Source of the DNA: JAGNNV01 sp031412915
GTDB lineage: Bacteria; Acidobacteriota; Vicinamibacteria; Fen-336; JAGNNV01
Assembly (NCBI GenBank): GCA_031412915.1
Contig: JANODX010000038.1
Span: 1 to 64,000, forward strand
Reading direction: 5' to 3'
Length of the DNA stretch: 64,000 bases
Positions 45,231 to 54,396 of this stretch are shown here, piece by piece. A program made the position numbers and the translations under genes. The notes under the pieces are model-generated. The model searched no databases. It saw only the letters and a list, made by a program, of their open reading frames with translations, and was not told the origin of the DNA. The first letter of the stretch is position 1. Each line of letters begins with the position of its first letter.

Positions 45231-45920
45231 TCAGCGCGTCCACAAACGACGTTCCTCGCGGTCGAGCGTGCGTCCGGTCAGCAGACCGTCCGCCAGCACC
45301 ACGACGGTGAGAAGGGCGGCGCACAGCCAGGCCAGGGGGGTTGCCATTCCCTGAATCGCGGGCCACATGAGCACTCCGAGATTCAACACCCCAAGGAGGA
45401 TTCGGGCCTCGGTGCCCCCGATGCCGCCAAAGGCGATCTGAAACACGCTCGTCGCGTGGGCCTTGAGGGCGATATGAATCTGAAGGAGCAGGTAGGCGAT
45501 CAGCAGAGCCAGGGCGGAAGCAGGCGAGGACAGACCGGAAGCGGCCAGGCCGCCGAGGAGAAAGATCGCGCCGAAGGCGTCGACCAGGTGGTCGACATAG
45601 AAACCATATCGGGGGCGTTGTTTCTCCCTCACCCGAGCCAGCGTTCCGTCGAGGCTGTCGCCGAACCAGTTGAGAAAGAGAAAGAGGTTGACGCCCAGAA
45701 GAGCCAGCGGCGTGACCTGAAGGAATCGATAGCAAAGACCGGCGAGGAACATCGATACGACACCAAGCGCGGTGAGGTGGTCGGGCCCGACCCACGGGGG
45801 CAGTCGTTCGGCCAGGGCGATGAGAATCCTTTTCTCGGCCTCCGCGGTGAAAGAGCGCAGGTCTCGGGTGGAAAGAGCGGGGAGATTGGTTTGATCGGCA
45901 AAGGTTGAACGAGTGGACAT
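45231..45920 (-). CDS. CDP-alcohol phosphatidyltransferase family protein
   Basis: A 229-residue membrane protein with about six helices. The CDP-alcohol motif is exact: Asp88, Asp91 in DSLDGTLAR and Asp110, Asp114 in GFYVDHLVD. It should transfer a phosphatidyl or similar group from a CDP-lipid to an alcohol head group in the membrane; the alcohol is not determined. AGGAGG lies four bases before the ATG. It is divergent from the winged-helix/TPR regulator gene, which may control it. Confidence 0.88.
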   Translation of the reverse strand: MSTRSTFADQTNLPALSTRDLRSFTAEAEKRILIALAERLPPWVGPDHLTALGVVSMFLAGLCYRFLQVTPLALLGVNLFLFLNWFGDSLDGTLARVREKQRPRYGFYVDHLVDAFGAIFLLGGLAASGLSSPASALALLIAYLLLQIHIALKAHATSVFQIAFGGIGGTEARILLGVLNLGVLMWPAIQGMATPLAWLCAALLTVVVLADGLLTGRTLDREERRLWTR

Positions 45921-46042
45921 GCGGCCTCCTGGGAGTTACGTGAATCGACCAGGAGACGGTAGGTGAGTCGCGGTTTGAATGTCCCTAACGAAACCCTGAA
46001 CATCTGCAAAGAACTTCCAAAGCCTCATAATCGGGGCCGGGG

Positions 46043-47341
46043 ATGGCCAACACGAACCCTCCGAAGGAGGCGCTACCGCTGCCTATGACTCTTCATCACC
46101 TCGGACCCTTCACTCTCGACTCCCGGACTCTTCTCCTTCTGCGCGAGGAGGAAATGGTGAAGGTCCCCATGAAGACCGTGGAGGTGCTCCTGGCGTTGCT
46201 CCACCGTCGCGGCGAAATCGTGACCAAGGACGAACTCCTCCAGGCGGCCTGGCCCGACAGCATCGTGGAGGAAGCGAATCTCACGGTCCACGTCGCCCTT
46301 CTGCGGAAGACGCTGGGCGCGGCCGTCCCCATCGAGACCATACCGAAGAGAGGCTATCGGCTTCTCCGGGAGAGGGAGGCGGCGGCCCTGACCGATTTGC
46401 AACGCCGAGTGCGTGAAGGCATCCTGCGGGGCCGGTATTTTTGGAACAAGCTCACCAGAAACTCGCTGGACCGCGCGTCCTCCGCATTCGAGGAAGCCCT
46501 CGGGCTCGATCCGGATTCTGGCGATGCTCATTCGGGCCTGTGCGACACGAGGCTCATGCAGGGTTTGTTTGGCTTTAATCCGGACCGGGCGGTGTTCTCG
46601 GTGGCGCGGGCGCACGGGGAGCGAGCGGCCGAAACCAGCACTCGATCCGCGGATGCCCTGGCCTCCTTCGCGTTTTCGCAGCTTTTCGACCGATTTGCTT
46701 TCGACGTCGCGGAGGCGGCGTTGAACCGCGCGCGCGAACTCCCGCCCACGCGGGTGGAGCTTCACCTCTGGTCGGGTCTGTTCCACGCGCTTCGGGGCCA
46801 CACGTTGCGGGCCTTGGCCTCGGCCAAGGAGGCCGCTGCGCTCGACCCCATCTCGCTGAAGGCGGTGGTGGGATCGGGCTTTCATCTCTACTTGTCCCAA
46901 CAACATCAGCCGGACCCCGACCCCTTGTTGCGAGCCCTGGAACTCGAACCGGAGTTTGCGGTCGCCCACTGGGCGCTCGGCCTGGCCTGTGATCGGCTCG
47001 GCGATTTCGCCCGCGCCGAGGCCGCCCATCGAGCGGCCGTCCTTCACTCTGGCGCTTCACCGACCATGGAATCGAATCTCGCCCGATCGCTCGCCCTCGC
47101 CGGAAAGCGCTCCGAAGCCAAAGACATGGCGGCAAAATTGGGCGCCCTTGGCCTCGCTCCCTATCGACTCGCCACGATTCAGGTCGCCTTAGGCGAGAAT
47201 GAGGAGGCCATCGCTTCGCTCGAACGAGCGTGGGCGGTGAGAGATCCGTGGCTGGTGGTATTGAAAGTGGATCCGATGCTCGATGCGGTCCGAAAGGACA
47301 GCCGCGTCCTGGCCATCGAGGGAGGAGTGTTGCGTGGCTGA
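46043..47341 (+). CDS. Winged-helix (OmpR/ToxR-type) regulator with TPR domain
   Basis: A 432-residue protein. Residues 15-110 form a Trans_reg_C winged helix: LDSRTLLLLREEE, GEIVTKDELLQAAWPDS and IETIPKRGYRLL. The rest is Ala/Leu-rich TPR helices (SSAFEEALGLDPDSGDAH, ALASAKEAAALDPISLKA, AEAAHRAAVLHSGASP). No receiver or membrane helix is present, so it is a cytoplasmic one-component regulator, a design frequent in Acidobacteriota. CATAAT lies 11 bases before the ATG. Targets are unknown; the divergent lipid-synthesis gene and the overlapping quinone oxidoreductase gene are candidates. Confidence 0.85.
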   Translation: MANTNPPKEALPLPMTLHHLGPFTLDSRTLLLLREEEMVKVPMKTVEVLLALLHRRGEIVTKDELLQAAWPDSIVEEANLTVHVALLRKTLGAAVPIETIPKRGYRLLREREAAALTDLQRRVREGILRGRYFWNKLTRNSLDRASSAFEEALGLDPDSGDAHSGLCDTRLMQGLFGFNPDRAVFSVARAHGERAAETSTRSADALASFAFSQLFDRFAFDVAEAALNRARELPPTRVELHLWSGLFHALRGHTLRALASAKEAAALDPISLKAVVGSGFHLYLSQQHQPDPDPLLRALELEPEFAVAHWALGLACDRLGDFARAEAAHRAAVLHSGASPTMESNLARSLALAGKRSEAKDMAAKLGALGLAPYRLATIQVALGENEEAIASLERAWAVRDPWLVVLKVDPMLDAVRKDSRVLAIEGGVLRG

Positions 47342-48338
47342 GTCGGAAACCGGAAAGATGCGGGCAATTGAGATTGCTGAGCCCGGAGGGCCGGACGTGC
47401 TTCGCCTGGTGGAGCGCGATGTTCCTCGTCTCGGGTCCTCGGACGTCCTGATCCGCGTCTCCGCGGCCGGCGTCAATCGCCCGGACATCCTCCAGCGGGA
47501 GGGAAAGTACCCGCCCCCGTCGGGGGTCACGGATATCCCCGGCCTCGAAGTAGCGGGAGAAGTGGTGGCCGTCGGTGACGAGGTGATTTCGGTCCGCACC
47601 GGAGATCATGTGATGGCCCTGGTCGCGGGCGGCGGCTATGCCGAGTACTGCGCCGCTCCTTCCGGCTCCTGCCTGAAGATTCCCCAGGGCTTGTCGTCCA
47701 TCGATGCGGCGGCGGTGCCGGAGACGTTCTTCACGGTCTGGGCGAACGTCTTCGAAGCGGGACGGCTGCAGCCGGGCGAGACCTTCCTGGTCCACGGGGG
47801 CGGAAGCGGCATCGGAACCGCGGCGGTCCAAATGGTGACGGTCCTCGGCGGAAAGGCGTATGCCACCTCAAGGGGGCCGAAGAAGTGCGCGGCCGTCGAA
47901 GCTCTAGGGGCGCTGCGCTGCTTCGACTCCACCACTCAGGACTTTGTCTCCGAACTCAAAGATCTGACCGAGAACCGTGGATTGGATGTCATCCTCGACA
48001 TACTGGGCGGGGACTGCACAAATCGGAATCTTCAGGCCCTGGCCTTCGGGGGCCGGCTGGTTCAGATTGCCACCCTGCTGGGGACCAAGGCCGAGGTGAA
48101 CATGGCCCTGATCATGCAGAAGCGGCTGACCGTCACCGGATCCACACTGCGCACGCGGCCGGACTTCGAAAAGGCCCGCATCGCGCGCGCGTTGCTGGAG
48201 CGGGTCGTCCCGCACATAGAGTCGGGCGCGATCCGGCCGGTGATCCACATGACTTTCCCCCTGGAGGCGGCGAGCAAAGCCCACGCTCAACTGGAGGAGG
48301 GAACGGCGATCGGCAAGATCGTTCTGACCGTCAACTAG
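47334..48338 (+). CDS. Zinc-free NAD(P)H:quinone oxidoreductase (PIG3/QOR-like MDR)
   Basis: A 334-residue medium-chain dehydrogenase. The N-terminus (MRAIEIAEPGG) and GVNRPDILQREGKYPPP match the PIG3/zeta-crystallin group, and HGGGSGIGTAAVQ is the nucleotide-binding loop. Zinc ligands are lacking. It should reduce quinones with NADPH. The GTG start has GGGAGGAG upstream and overlaps the end of the regulator gene by eight bases; an ATG 24 bases on (MRAIE) would give the more usual N-terminus. Confidence 0.9.
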   Translation: MAESETGKMRAIEIAEPGGPDVLRLVERDVPRLGSSDVLIRVSAAGVNRPDILQREGKYPPPSGVTDIPGLEVAGEVVAVGDEVISVRTGDHVMALVAGGGYAEYCAAPSGSCLKIPQGLSSIDAAAVPETFFTVWANVFEAGRLQPGETFLVHGGGSGIGTAAVQMVTVLGGKAYATSRGPKKCAAVEALGALRCFDSTTQDFVSELKDLTENRGLDVILDILGGDCTNRNLQALAFGGRLVQIATLLGTKAEVNMALIMQKRLTVTGSTLRTRPDFEKARIARALLERVVPHIESGAIRPVIHMTFPLEAASKAHAQLEEGTAIGKIVLTVN

Positions 48339-49765
48339 CCGGAATCGTCTTCGGGTTCGAGCCCGGGAATGGCCAACTGGCGCGGAGCATGCGAGACGGT
48401 CTCGAGTTCGGGAATGTCTTCGCCCACCGCCGCCCCCAGATCCTTGAAACGCCGCGCCTGCACGAGCACGCGGCTCTCCATCGAACCCACAGTCTTGTTG
48501 TAGGCCATCGTCGCCTTCCCCAACGCCTCACCCACCGCGCCGAAGTGAGAGGCCATGACGCTGATCCGGTTGTAGAGTTCCTTCCCCAATTCGCTGATCT
48601 GCTCGGCACTTTCCGCGATGCGCTCCTGCCTCCAGCCGTAGGCCGCCCCTTTGAGGAGAGAGAGAAGGGTCATGGGCCCGGCCGGTATGACGTGGCCCTC
48701 GACCGCATCGTCCAGCAGCGACGGATCCGCCTGAACCGCGTCCGCAAAGGCGCTCTCGATGGGGACGTACATCACCACGAAGTCGGGACTGCTGGAGAGA
48801 TGATCGGAATACGACTTGTCGGACAATTCGGATACATGCTTTCGCAACTGCTTGGCGTGGAGTTGAATGAGGTCGCGACGCGCGTTTTCGTCCCGAGCGT
48901 CCTTGGCGTCGAGATAGGCGGAAAGCGGCACCTTGGCGTCGACCACCACCGTCTTGCCGCCGGGCAGGTGCACCACGAGATCGGGGCGCAGGCGCGAGTC
49001 GTCCCCGTGGATGGTCGCTTGTTCGACAAAATCGCAATGCTGGATCATGCCCGCCATTTCAACCACGCGCCGCAACTGAAACTCCCCCCAACGCCCGCGG
49101 ACACTGGGGGCCCGTAGCGCGGTCACGAGTTTTTCCGTTTCGCCGCGCAGCAGGGCCTGACTCTCCTTGAACAACGCGAACTGCTCGGAAAGGCCCGAGT
49201 AGGCCTCGGTCCGTTTCTGCTCGAGGTCGTGGACCTGGATCTCGAATTTGGAGAGAGACTCCCGAATCGGGGTGACGAGCTGAGCGAAAGTGGTTTCCTT
49301 GGTGGCGAAGTCCTTGAGGGCGCTCTCTCGAAACTGCCCGAAGGTGGCCTGAGCCTGGTCGAGAAACGCGGCCCGGCTCTTGTCGAGGGCGTCTGCGGAC
49401 AGCGCCTGGAAGGCGTCCTTCATCGAAGTCTCGGCTCGGAACATGAGTTCGAGTTTCTCGAGCGCGGCTTTCTCCGATTCCCTAAGCCGGGTCAGGGACT
49501 CGGCGAGTTTGACCTGAGTTTCGCCAAGCCGGGCCTCTCGTTCCTCGAGAAGCGCGCGCGCGGCCAGGAGTTCGCGTTCGAGGACGGGAACTCTCTGGGA
49601 GATGGTTTCGAACCGCGCCCGGTCCGTGGCCAGGCGGGAACCGGCCGTAGCGTTTCCGGCCCTCTCGGCGGCTTGCCCGAACCTGCGGCCGAGCGCGAAA
49701 GCGCCCGCAGCCACCAGAAACATGACCACAAGGGCTGCGATCCAGAATGCGGAGGAGGGAACCAT
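48335..49765 (-). CDS. rmuC: DNA recombination protein RmuC
   Basis: A 476-residue RmuC. One membrane helix at residues 6-26, a coiled coil at about 35-200, then the RmuC domain with GRWGEFQLRRVVEMAGM, RPDLVVHLPGGKTVVVDAKVPLSAYLDA and FVVMYVPIESAF, which resembles a nuclease-like fold. RmuC limits DNA inversions at repeats. It converges with the quinone oxidoreductase gene, overlapping by four bases. Confidence 0.95.
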   Translation of the reverse strand: MVPSSAFWIAALVVMFLVAAGAFALGRRFGQAAERAGNATAGSRLATDRARFETISQRVPVLERELLAARALLEEREARLGETQVKLAESLTRLRESEKAALEKLELMFRAETSMKDAFQALSADALDKSRAAFLDQAQATFGQFRESALKDFATKETTFAQLVTPIRESLSKFEIQVHDLEQKRTEAYSGLSEQFALFKESQALLRGETEKLVTALRAPSVRGRWGEFQLRRVVEMAGMIQHCDFVEQATIHGDDSRLRPDLVVHLPGGKTVVVDAKVPLSAYLDAKDARDENARRDLIQLHAKQLRKHVSELSDKSYSDHLSSSPDFVVMYVPIESAFADAVQADPSLLDDAVEGHVIPAGPMTLLSLLKGAAYGWRQERIAESAEQISELGKELYNRISVMASHFGAVGEALGKATMAYNKTVGSMESRVLVQARRFKDLGAAVGEDIPELETVSHAPRQLAIPGLEPEDDSG

Positions 49766-49862
49766 CTAGCCCCAGTCTATTGAATGGGGGGACGAACGAG
49801 GTCCAAAGCCCGGGGGCGGGGTTTGTCCCGCGGCAAAACGCTCAGTTAGATTGGAGTCTGCA

Positions 49863-51203
49863 ATGGCGCGAACCCGAATCATGGCGGCCCTGTTGTTGTG
49901 CCTCGCGGGCGGCGCGCTCTCTCTCATCCTCCTCTCAAAACACTATGGGGTTCCGCTTCTCGGTGAGGCCGTGCTCGCGGCGTGTGGCGAAGATGGCGGA
50001 TGCGATGTGGTGTCCCAGAGCCGGTACGCGAGTTTCCTCGGCCTTCCCCTTGCCGCCTGGGGCCTCTTCTTCTACGGCTCTTTGTTCGCCCTGCTCGCTC
50101 CTTCCGGGTTTGGCACGCCCGACGAGGGCGCCGATTCCGGGCTCTCGCTGGCCTTCTTCCTGGTTGTCCTCGCGGTGGGCCTGGACGTGCTCCTGCTGGG
50201 TCTTCAGGCCTTCGTCATCAAGGCCTTCTGCAAGTTCTGTATCGCGACCTATGCGGTGAACGGCCTGACTCTGGCCACCTTGTGGCCTTTCCGGCAGACC
50301 GCGCAGGCCGCGAATTTCCTGTTCGCCAAGGCTCCGCGACGCGCTTTCGGGTCGTGGGCGGTTGCAACCCTCGCGGTGGCCGCGGCAGCCCTCGCCGGGA
50401 ACGCGGGCCTCACGGACCGGAAGGCTCTCGCCGGCAGTTCGATTCTAGGCATTCCCACCATGATCCAGGCCCCGCAAAAGCCCGAGAAGGGCTCTTTGGA
50501 GGAGCAGCTGACCCGGGCCCGCGCCGAAGCGAAGGAATGGAAGGACACGCTGGACAACGAGAACAAGCTTCAGTTCTATCTGACCCAGAAGGCGAAGGAC
50601 GATTTCAACAAAGCGGCGGTGCTGGACCTCGACCTCTCGCGGGCGCCCGTGAAAGGTCCGTCGAAAGCCCCCATCGGGGTTGTGACCTATTCCGATTTCA
50701 TGTGTCCTTTCTGTCGGGATCTGGCCCTGGCTCTGCAAAGGTACGTCCCCGGCTCGGGCGACCAACTCAAGGTCTACTACAGGAATTTCCCCCTCGAGTT
50801 GAGTTGCAACCCCCAGGTCGGACGCACCGTTCACGAAGGCGCCTGCGATCTGGCCAAAGGGGGCATCTGTGCTTCGGAAAGCGGCCGGTTCTGGGAATAT
50901 CACGACAAGATCTTCGCCCAGACCTGGGAACGCGCCAGCCGGGAGGACGTTCTTCGGATTGGCGAGTCGGTCGGCCTGGAGCGGGCGAAGTTCGGCGCCT
51001 GCATCGACGCCGCCGCCACAAAGGGCCGGCTCGCGGCCGAGGTTGCGGAAGGCCAACGGGTGGGCGTTCAGTCGACGCCCACGATCATGATCAACGGTCG
51101 CAAGCTGCCGTCCGTGAATGTGTTCCTGCTCGCCATCGAGGAGGAACGAAAGCGGCTGAAGCTCACCCCGCCGGGCCCTCCTTCAGCACCCCGGAACGAA
51201 TAA
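49863..51203 (+). CDS. VKOR-DsbA fusion protein
   Basis: A 446-residue membrane protein. The N-terminal vitamin K epoxide reductase domain (residues 1-150, about four or five helices) has Cys41 and Cys47 and the redox pair CKFC (Cys123, Cys126). After a fifth helix and a charged coiled segment comes a DsbA-like thioredoxin domain with CPFC (Cys281, Cys284) and the cis-Pro region STPTIMINGRK. Bacterial VKOR reoxidises DsbA using quinone, so this fusion can form disulfides by itself. GGAG lies seven bases before the ATG. A DsbA paralogue is encoded two genes on. Confidence 0.92.
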   Translation: MARTRIMAALLLCLAGGALSLILLSKHYGVPLLGEAVLAACGEDGGCDVVSQSRYASFLGLPLAAWGLFFYGSLFALLAPSGFGTPDEGADSGLSLAFFLVVLAVGLDVLLLGLQAFVIKAFCKFCIATYAVNGLTLATLWPFRQTAQAANFLFAKAPRRAFGSWAVATLAVAAAALAGNAGLTDRKALAGSSILGIPTMIQAPQKPEKGSLEEQLTRARAEAKEWKDTLDNENKLQFYLTQKAKDDFNKAAVLDLDLSRAPVKGPSKAPIGVVTYSDFMCPFCRDLALALQRYVPGSGDQLKVYYRNFPLELSCNPQVGRTVHEGACDLAKGGICASESGRFWEYHDKIFAQTWERASREDVLRIGESVGLERAKFGACIDAAATKGRLAAEVAEGQRVGVQSTPTIMINGRKLPSVNVFLLAIEEERKRLKLTPPGPPSAPRNE

Positions 51204-51258
51204 ACCGTCGAGTCCAGGACGGAATCACACCTTTGCTTCTCCCAGGAGTTTGAAGATC

Positions 51259-52380
51259 ATGACGAGCACAACCTTGACCCCTCCCGATCAAATCGCGGCG
51301 GGAAGGCTCGACATCCAAGTCACGAGGGTCCCTCGCACCCGGGCCATGCCCAAAGCATCGGAGTTGGGGTTCGGCCGGGTCTTCACCGACCACATGTTCG
51401 CGCTGGATTACGAAGAAGGCCGCGGCTGGTTCGACGCGCGTATCGTCCCCTACGGACCCATCGCCATGGATCCGGGAGCCTCGGCGTTGCAGTACGGCCA
51501 GGCCATGTTCGACGGCTGCAAAGCGTTCCGGGCCAAAGACGGGCGGATCCTCTTCTTCCGCGGCCAAAAACACGCCGCTCGCTTGAGCGACGGTGCGCCG
51601 CGCCTGGGCATGGTCGCTCCCGACCGGGAAACCGTGTACCGGGCCATCACGACCCTGATCCACTTCGAAAGGGATTGGATCCCGAGCGAGCCGGGCACCT
51701 CCCTGTACGTAAGACCGACGCTCGTCGGCACCGAAGGATTCCTCGGGGTTCGGGCGAGCAGGAAGTATCTCTTCTACGTCATCCTGTCGCCGGTGGGCGC
51801 CTACTACCCGGAGGGGCTGAAGCCGGTTCGCATCTGGGTGGAGAAGGAGTTGATCCGCGCGGCCAAGGGGGGCCTGGGCGCGGTGAAAGCGGGTGCTAAC
51901 TACGCGGCCAGCCTCTATGCCGCGGCGGCGGTGCAGAAGCGCGGGTATGCCCAGGTGCTCTGGCTCGACGCCTTCGAGCACCGGTACTGCGAGGAAGTGG
52001 GCGTTATGAATCTGTTCGTTCAGTTGAAGGACGAGATCGTGACTGCGCCGCTTGGGGGCACCATCCTCGCCGGGGTCACCCGGGACAGCGTCATCACTCT
52101 TCTGCGCGATTGGGGCTACAAGGTCAACGAAAGGCGATACGCTTTCGAAGAAATCCTGGAGGCGAAGAGAAACGGATCTTTGGGCGAGGTGTTCGGGACG
52201 GGAACGGCCGCGGTGATTTCACCGGTGGGAGAATTCGGCTATTCCGAGGGCGTGCTTCAGATCTCCGACGGTTCGATCGGGCCGCTCGCTCAGAAACTCC
52301 ACTCCACTCTCACCTCCATTCAGTACGGCGACATCAACGATCCCTACGGCTGGACGGAGCCCATAACCGGGGTTGCGTAG
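51259..52380 (+). CDS. ilvE: Branched-chain amino acid aminotransferase
   Basis: A 373-residue fold-IV PLP aminotransferase of the long (BCAT2-like) type. Lys210 in AVKAGANYAAS binds PLP, and YCEEVGVMNLFVQ and TLLRDWGYKV are family segments. It interconverts leucine, isoleucine or valine with their keto acids. The ATG has AGGAG ten bases upstream; a TTG nine bases earlier is too close to it. The gene sits between two DsbA-domain genes with gaps of 55 and 47 bases, an unrelated function by known biology. Confidence 0.95.
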   Translation: MTSTTLTPPDQIAAGRLDIQVTRVPRTRAMPKASELGFGRVFTDHMFALDYEEGRGWFDARIVPYGPIAMDPGASALQYGQAMFDGCKAFRAKDGRILFFRGQKHAARLSDGAPRLGMVAPDRETVYRAITTLIHFERDWIPSEPGTSLYVRPTLVGTEGFLGVRASRKYLFYVILSPVGAYYPEGLKPVRIWVEKELIRAAKGGLGAVKAGANYAASLYAAAAVQKRGYAQVLWLDAFEHRYCEEVGVMNLFVQLKDEIVTAPLGGTILAGVTRDSVITLLRDWGYKVNERRYAFEEILEAKRNGSLGEVFGTGTAAVISPVGEFGYSEGVLQISDGSIGPLAQKLHSTLTSIQYGDINDPYGWTEPITGVA

Positions 52381-52427
52381 ACTGGGGCGCCTCACGAATC
52401 CAAGAAGAATCATCTCTGCCAGGAACT

Positions 52428-53189
52428 ATGAACTCACACCTCAACATCTTCACGAATTCCTCCTGCCGTTTTCTCGCCTTTGCGGCCTGTGCTTCGCTTG
52501 CCTCCGTCGCGGTTCCGGTGTTCGCTCAGGCAAAAGAACGCCCGGTCCAGAAGACTCAGGCCACGGCGCCCTTGGCGCCACCCGCGGTCGCATCGAAACC
52601 CGCCGCCCAGGCCCCGGCCGTCGGCCCCGCGGGGGCCGAGCAAAAATACAAGACCAACCTGAAAGGTCCGGCGGGCGCTCCGATCCGGGTGGTCGAGTTC
52701 GCCGACTTCATGTGCGGGGGCTGCCAGCAGGCATCCGTCGCTCTGCGCGGGTACTTTGCCCAACAAGGCGACGACATCAACCTCACTTTCAAGAACTTTC
52801 CTCTCGAACAGACCTGCAACCCCGGCGTTTCTCGCACGGTTCACACCGGTTCGTGTGAGTTGGCCCTCGGTGCGATCTGCGCTTCGGATTTGGGGATGTT
52901 CTGGGCCTATCACGATCGGATTTTTTCCCGGTCGTGGGAGCAGGCCTCGCGGCAGGATGTCATCGACAACGGGGTGGCGGTGGGAATGAACAAGGCGAAG
53001 CTCGAAGCCTGTCTCGCCTCGCCCGAGGCCAAATCGAAACTCGCGCTTCAGGTCAAGGAGGGGTTCGAGGTCAACGTCCAGGTGACCCCGACCCTCGTGG
53101 TCAACGGAAGGAAACTCTCGGCCACGAGTCAGTTCGCAAGTGCGGTGGAAGAAGAGCGGAAGAAGCTGGCGGCGACGCCGGCGAAATAG
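52428..53189 (+). CDS. Exported DsbA-like thiol-disulfide oxidoreductase
   Basis: A 253-residue protein with a signal peptide (LAFAACASLASVAVPVFAQ), an Ala/Pro-rich linker to residue 72 and a thioredoxin domain with CGGC (Cys96, Cys99) and cis-Pro VTPTLVVNGRK. An extra cysteine pair (TCNPG, GSCEL) also occurs in the DsbA domain of the VKOR fusion two genes upstream. Many segments match between the two (FWAYHDRIFSRSWEQAS against FWEYHDKIFAQTWERAS), so they are duplicates. The fusion may reoxidise this one. Confidence 0.92.
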   Translation: MNSHLNIFTNSSCRFLAFAACASLASVAVPVFAQAKERPVQKTQATAPLAPPAVASKPAAQAPAVGPAGAEQKYKTNLKGPAGAPIRVVEFADFMCGGCQQASVALRGYFAQQGDDINLTFKNFPLEQTCNPGVSRTVHTGSCELALGAICASDLGMFWAYHDRIFSRSWEQASRQDVIDNGVAVGMNKAKLEACLASPEAKSKLALQVKEGFEVNVQVTPTLVVNGRKLSATSQFASAVEEERKKLAATPAK

Positions 53190-53192
53190 ACA

Positions 53193-53208
53193 GGCGGGGC
53201 GGCCCGCC
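53193..53208. terminator. Short GC hairpin between convergent genes
   Basis: GGCGGG and CCCGCC enclose a four-base loop in the 18-base gap between the DsbA-like gene and the convergent methyltransferase gene. It lacks a T-run on either strand, so termination is only a guess from position. Confidence 0.25.
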
Positions 53209-54248
53209 TACTCGGTGCGGGCCACCACCAGGAACCGGGAGGGCAGCAGGAGGCTGCGTGCCACTCGCGCCTCCACGAAACCGGTCTCCTTCAACCAACG
53301 GAGATAGTCGTCTCCGGAAAAGCAGGCGCTGTTCGAGGTGATGCGAAAAAAAAGAGCCGCGGCATCGCCGGCCGCCTCCGGGGGAGCCCCGGGGCGGGGC
53401 GCCTCGATGTCGAACACGCCGATCGAACCGCCGGGGTTGAGAGCCCGCTTCGCTCGAACCAGAATCCCGCGATTCACTTCGGGGCTGAAGTGATGAAGAA
53501 TGTTGGCGAGGACCACGACGTCCGCATCCTCCCCGTACTCCTCTCTCAGGAGGTCGCACTCGCGAAAGGAAACGACATCGTCGATTCCGGCCTGGGTCGC
53601 GAGCCTCCTGGCCTCCGGGATCGCCTCCGCGCGTTCCAGAACCACGGAACGAAGGCCGGGATGGACTCGGCAGAGCGCCGCGCCTACCAAGCCATGGGAG
53701 CCGGCCACATCGAGACAGAGCCGCGCGCCGTCGTCGATCGGAAGTTCCCTGGCCACAAAGTCCGCGAAGTCGCGCGCTCCCTCCGCCATGGCCCGCTGGT
53801 AGAGGCTCCAGTCCGGTCCGGTGAGGCTTCGATGCATTTCGGCGCCCCGGCCGGTCTTGAGAACCTCTTCCAGCTGGCTGATCCATTCCCATTGCGGCGC
53901 GCCGAAAGCGACGAAGCTGGCGAGCGAGTGGGAGGCTTCCGCCCCGAAATGCTTTCGACCCAGGCGCGACAGCGACCACACCCCCGCCCGCGGCTTCACG
54001 TAGCCCATGGAACTCAGAAGGCGCAAGACGAGATCCAGGCACGATTCGTCGAGGGCCAACCTCTTCGCGAGTTCGGAGGTGGTCGCCCCCTTGTCGGCCA
54101 GAGCCTTGAAGACGGAGGTCCGTTCCGCCACGATGAGGGCGCGGGCCTGAAGCGGGGCGACCAGGACGTCGAGCATCGGATAGGGCACCACCCCGAGGGC
54201 CTGGGCGAGGCGCTCCTTCAAACCCTTCGGAATCGTGCCGTAGCGCAT
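53208..54248 (-). CDS. SAM-dependent O-methyltransferase-type protein
   Basis: A 346-residue protein with an N-terminal winged-helix dimerisation domain (residues 30-105; KALADKGATTSELAKRLALDE) and a Rossmann methyltransferase domain. LDVAGSHGLVG at about residues 180-190 is the SAM loop, NILHHFSPEVN is typical of the methyltransferase-2 family and LNPGGSIGVFD is motif III. These enzymes methylate small aromatic or lipid-like molecules. No biosynthetic cluster is next to it, so the substrate is open. It is divergent from the SSS symporter gene. Confidence 0.88.
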   Translation of the reverse strand: MRYGTIPKGLKERLAQALGVVPYPMLDVLVAPLQARALIVAERTSVFKALADKGATTSELAKRLALDESCLDLVLRLLSSMGYVKPRAGVWSLSRLGRKHFGAEASHSLASFVAFGAPQWEWISQLEEVLKTGRGAEMHRSLTGPDWSLYQRAMAEGARDFADFVARELPIDDGARLCLDVAGSHGLVGAALCRVHPGLRSVVLERAEAIPEARRLATQAGIDDVVSFRECDLLREEYGEDADVVVLANILHHFSPEVNRGILVRAKRALNPGGSIGVFDIEAPRPGAPPEAAGDAAALFFRITSNSACFSGDDYLRWLKETGFVEARVARSLLLPSRFLVVARTE

Positions 54249-54396
54249 AGGTGGAGGCTCAGTTTGTCCTTTTTCCTGGGGGGTTGGTCAAGCGGAGGCC
54301 TGAAGCCACTGTCGATCCGAAGATCGAAACTGCGGACTTGGCAGAGTCCTTGGCTGTTAACCTGCTTTTAGACTCGTCCTGCGAAGAGACCTCCGA

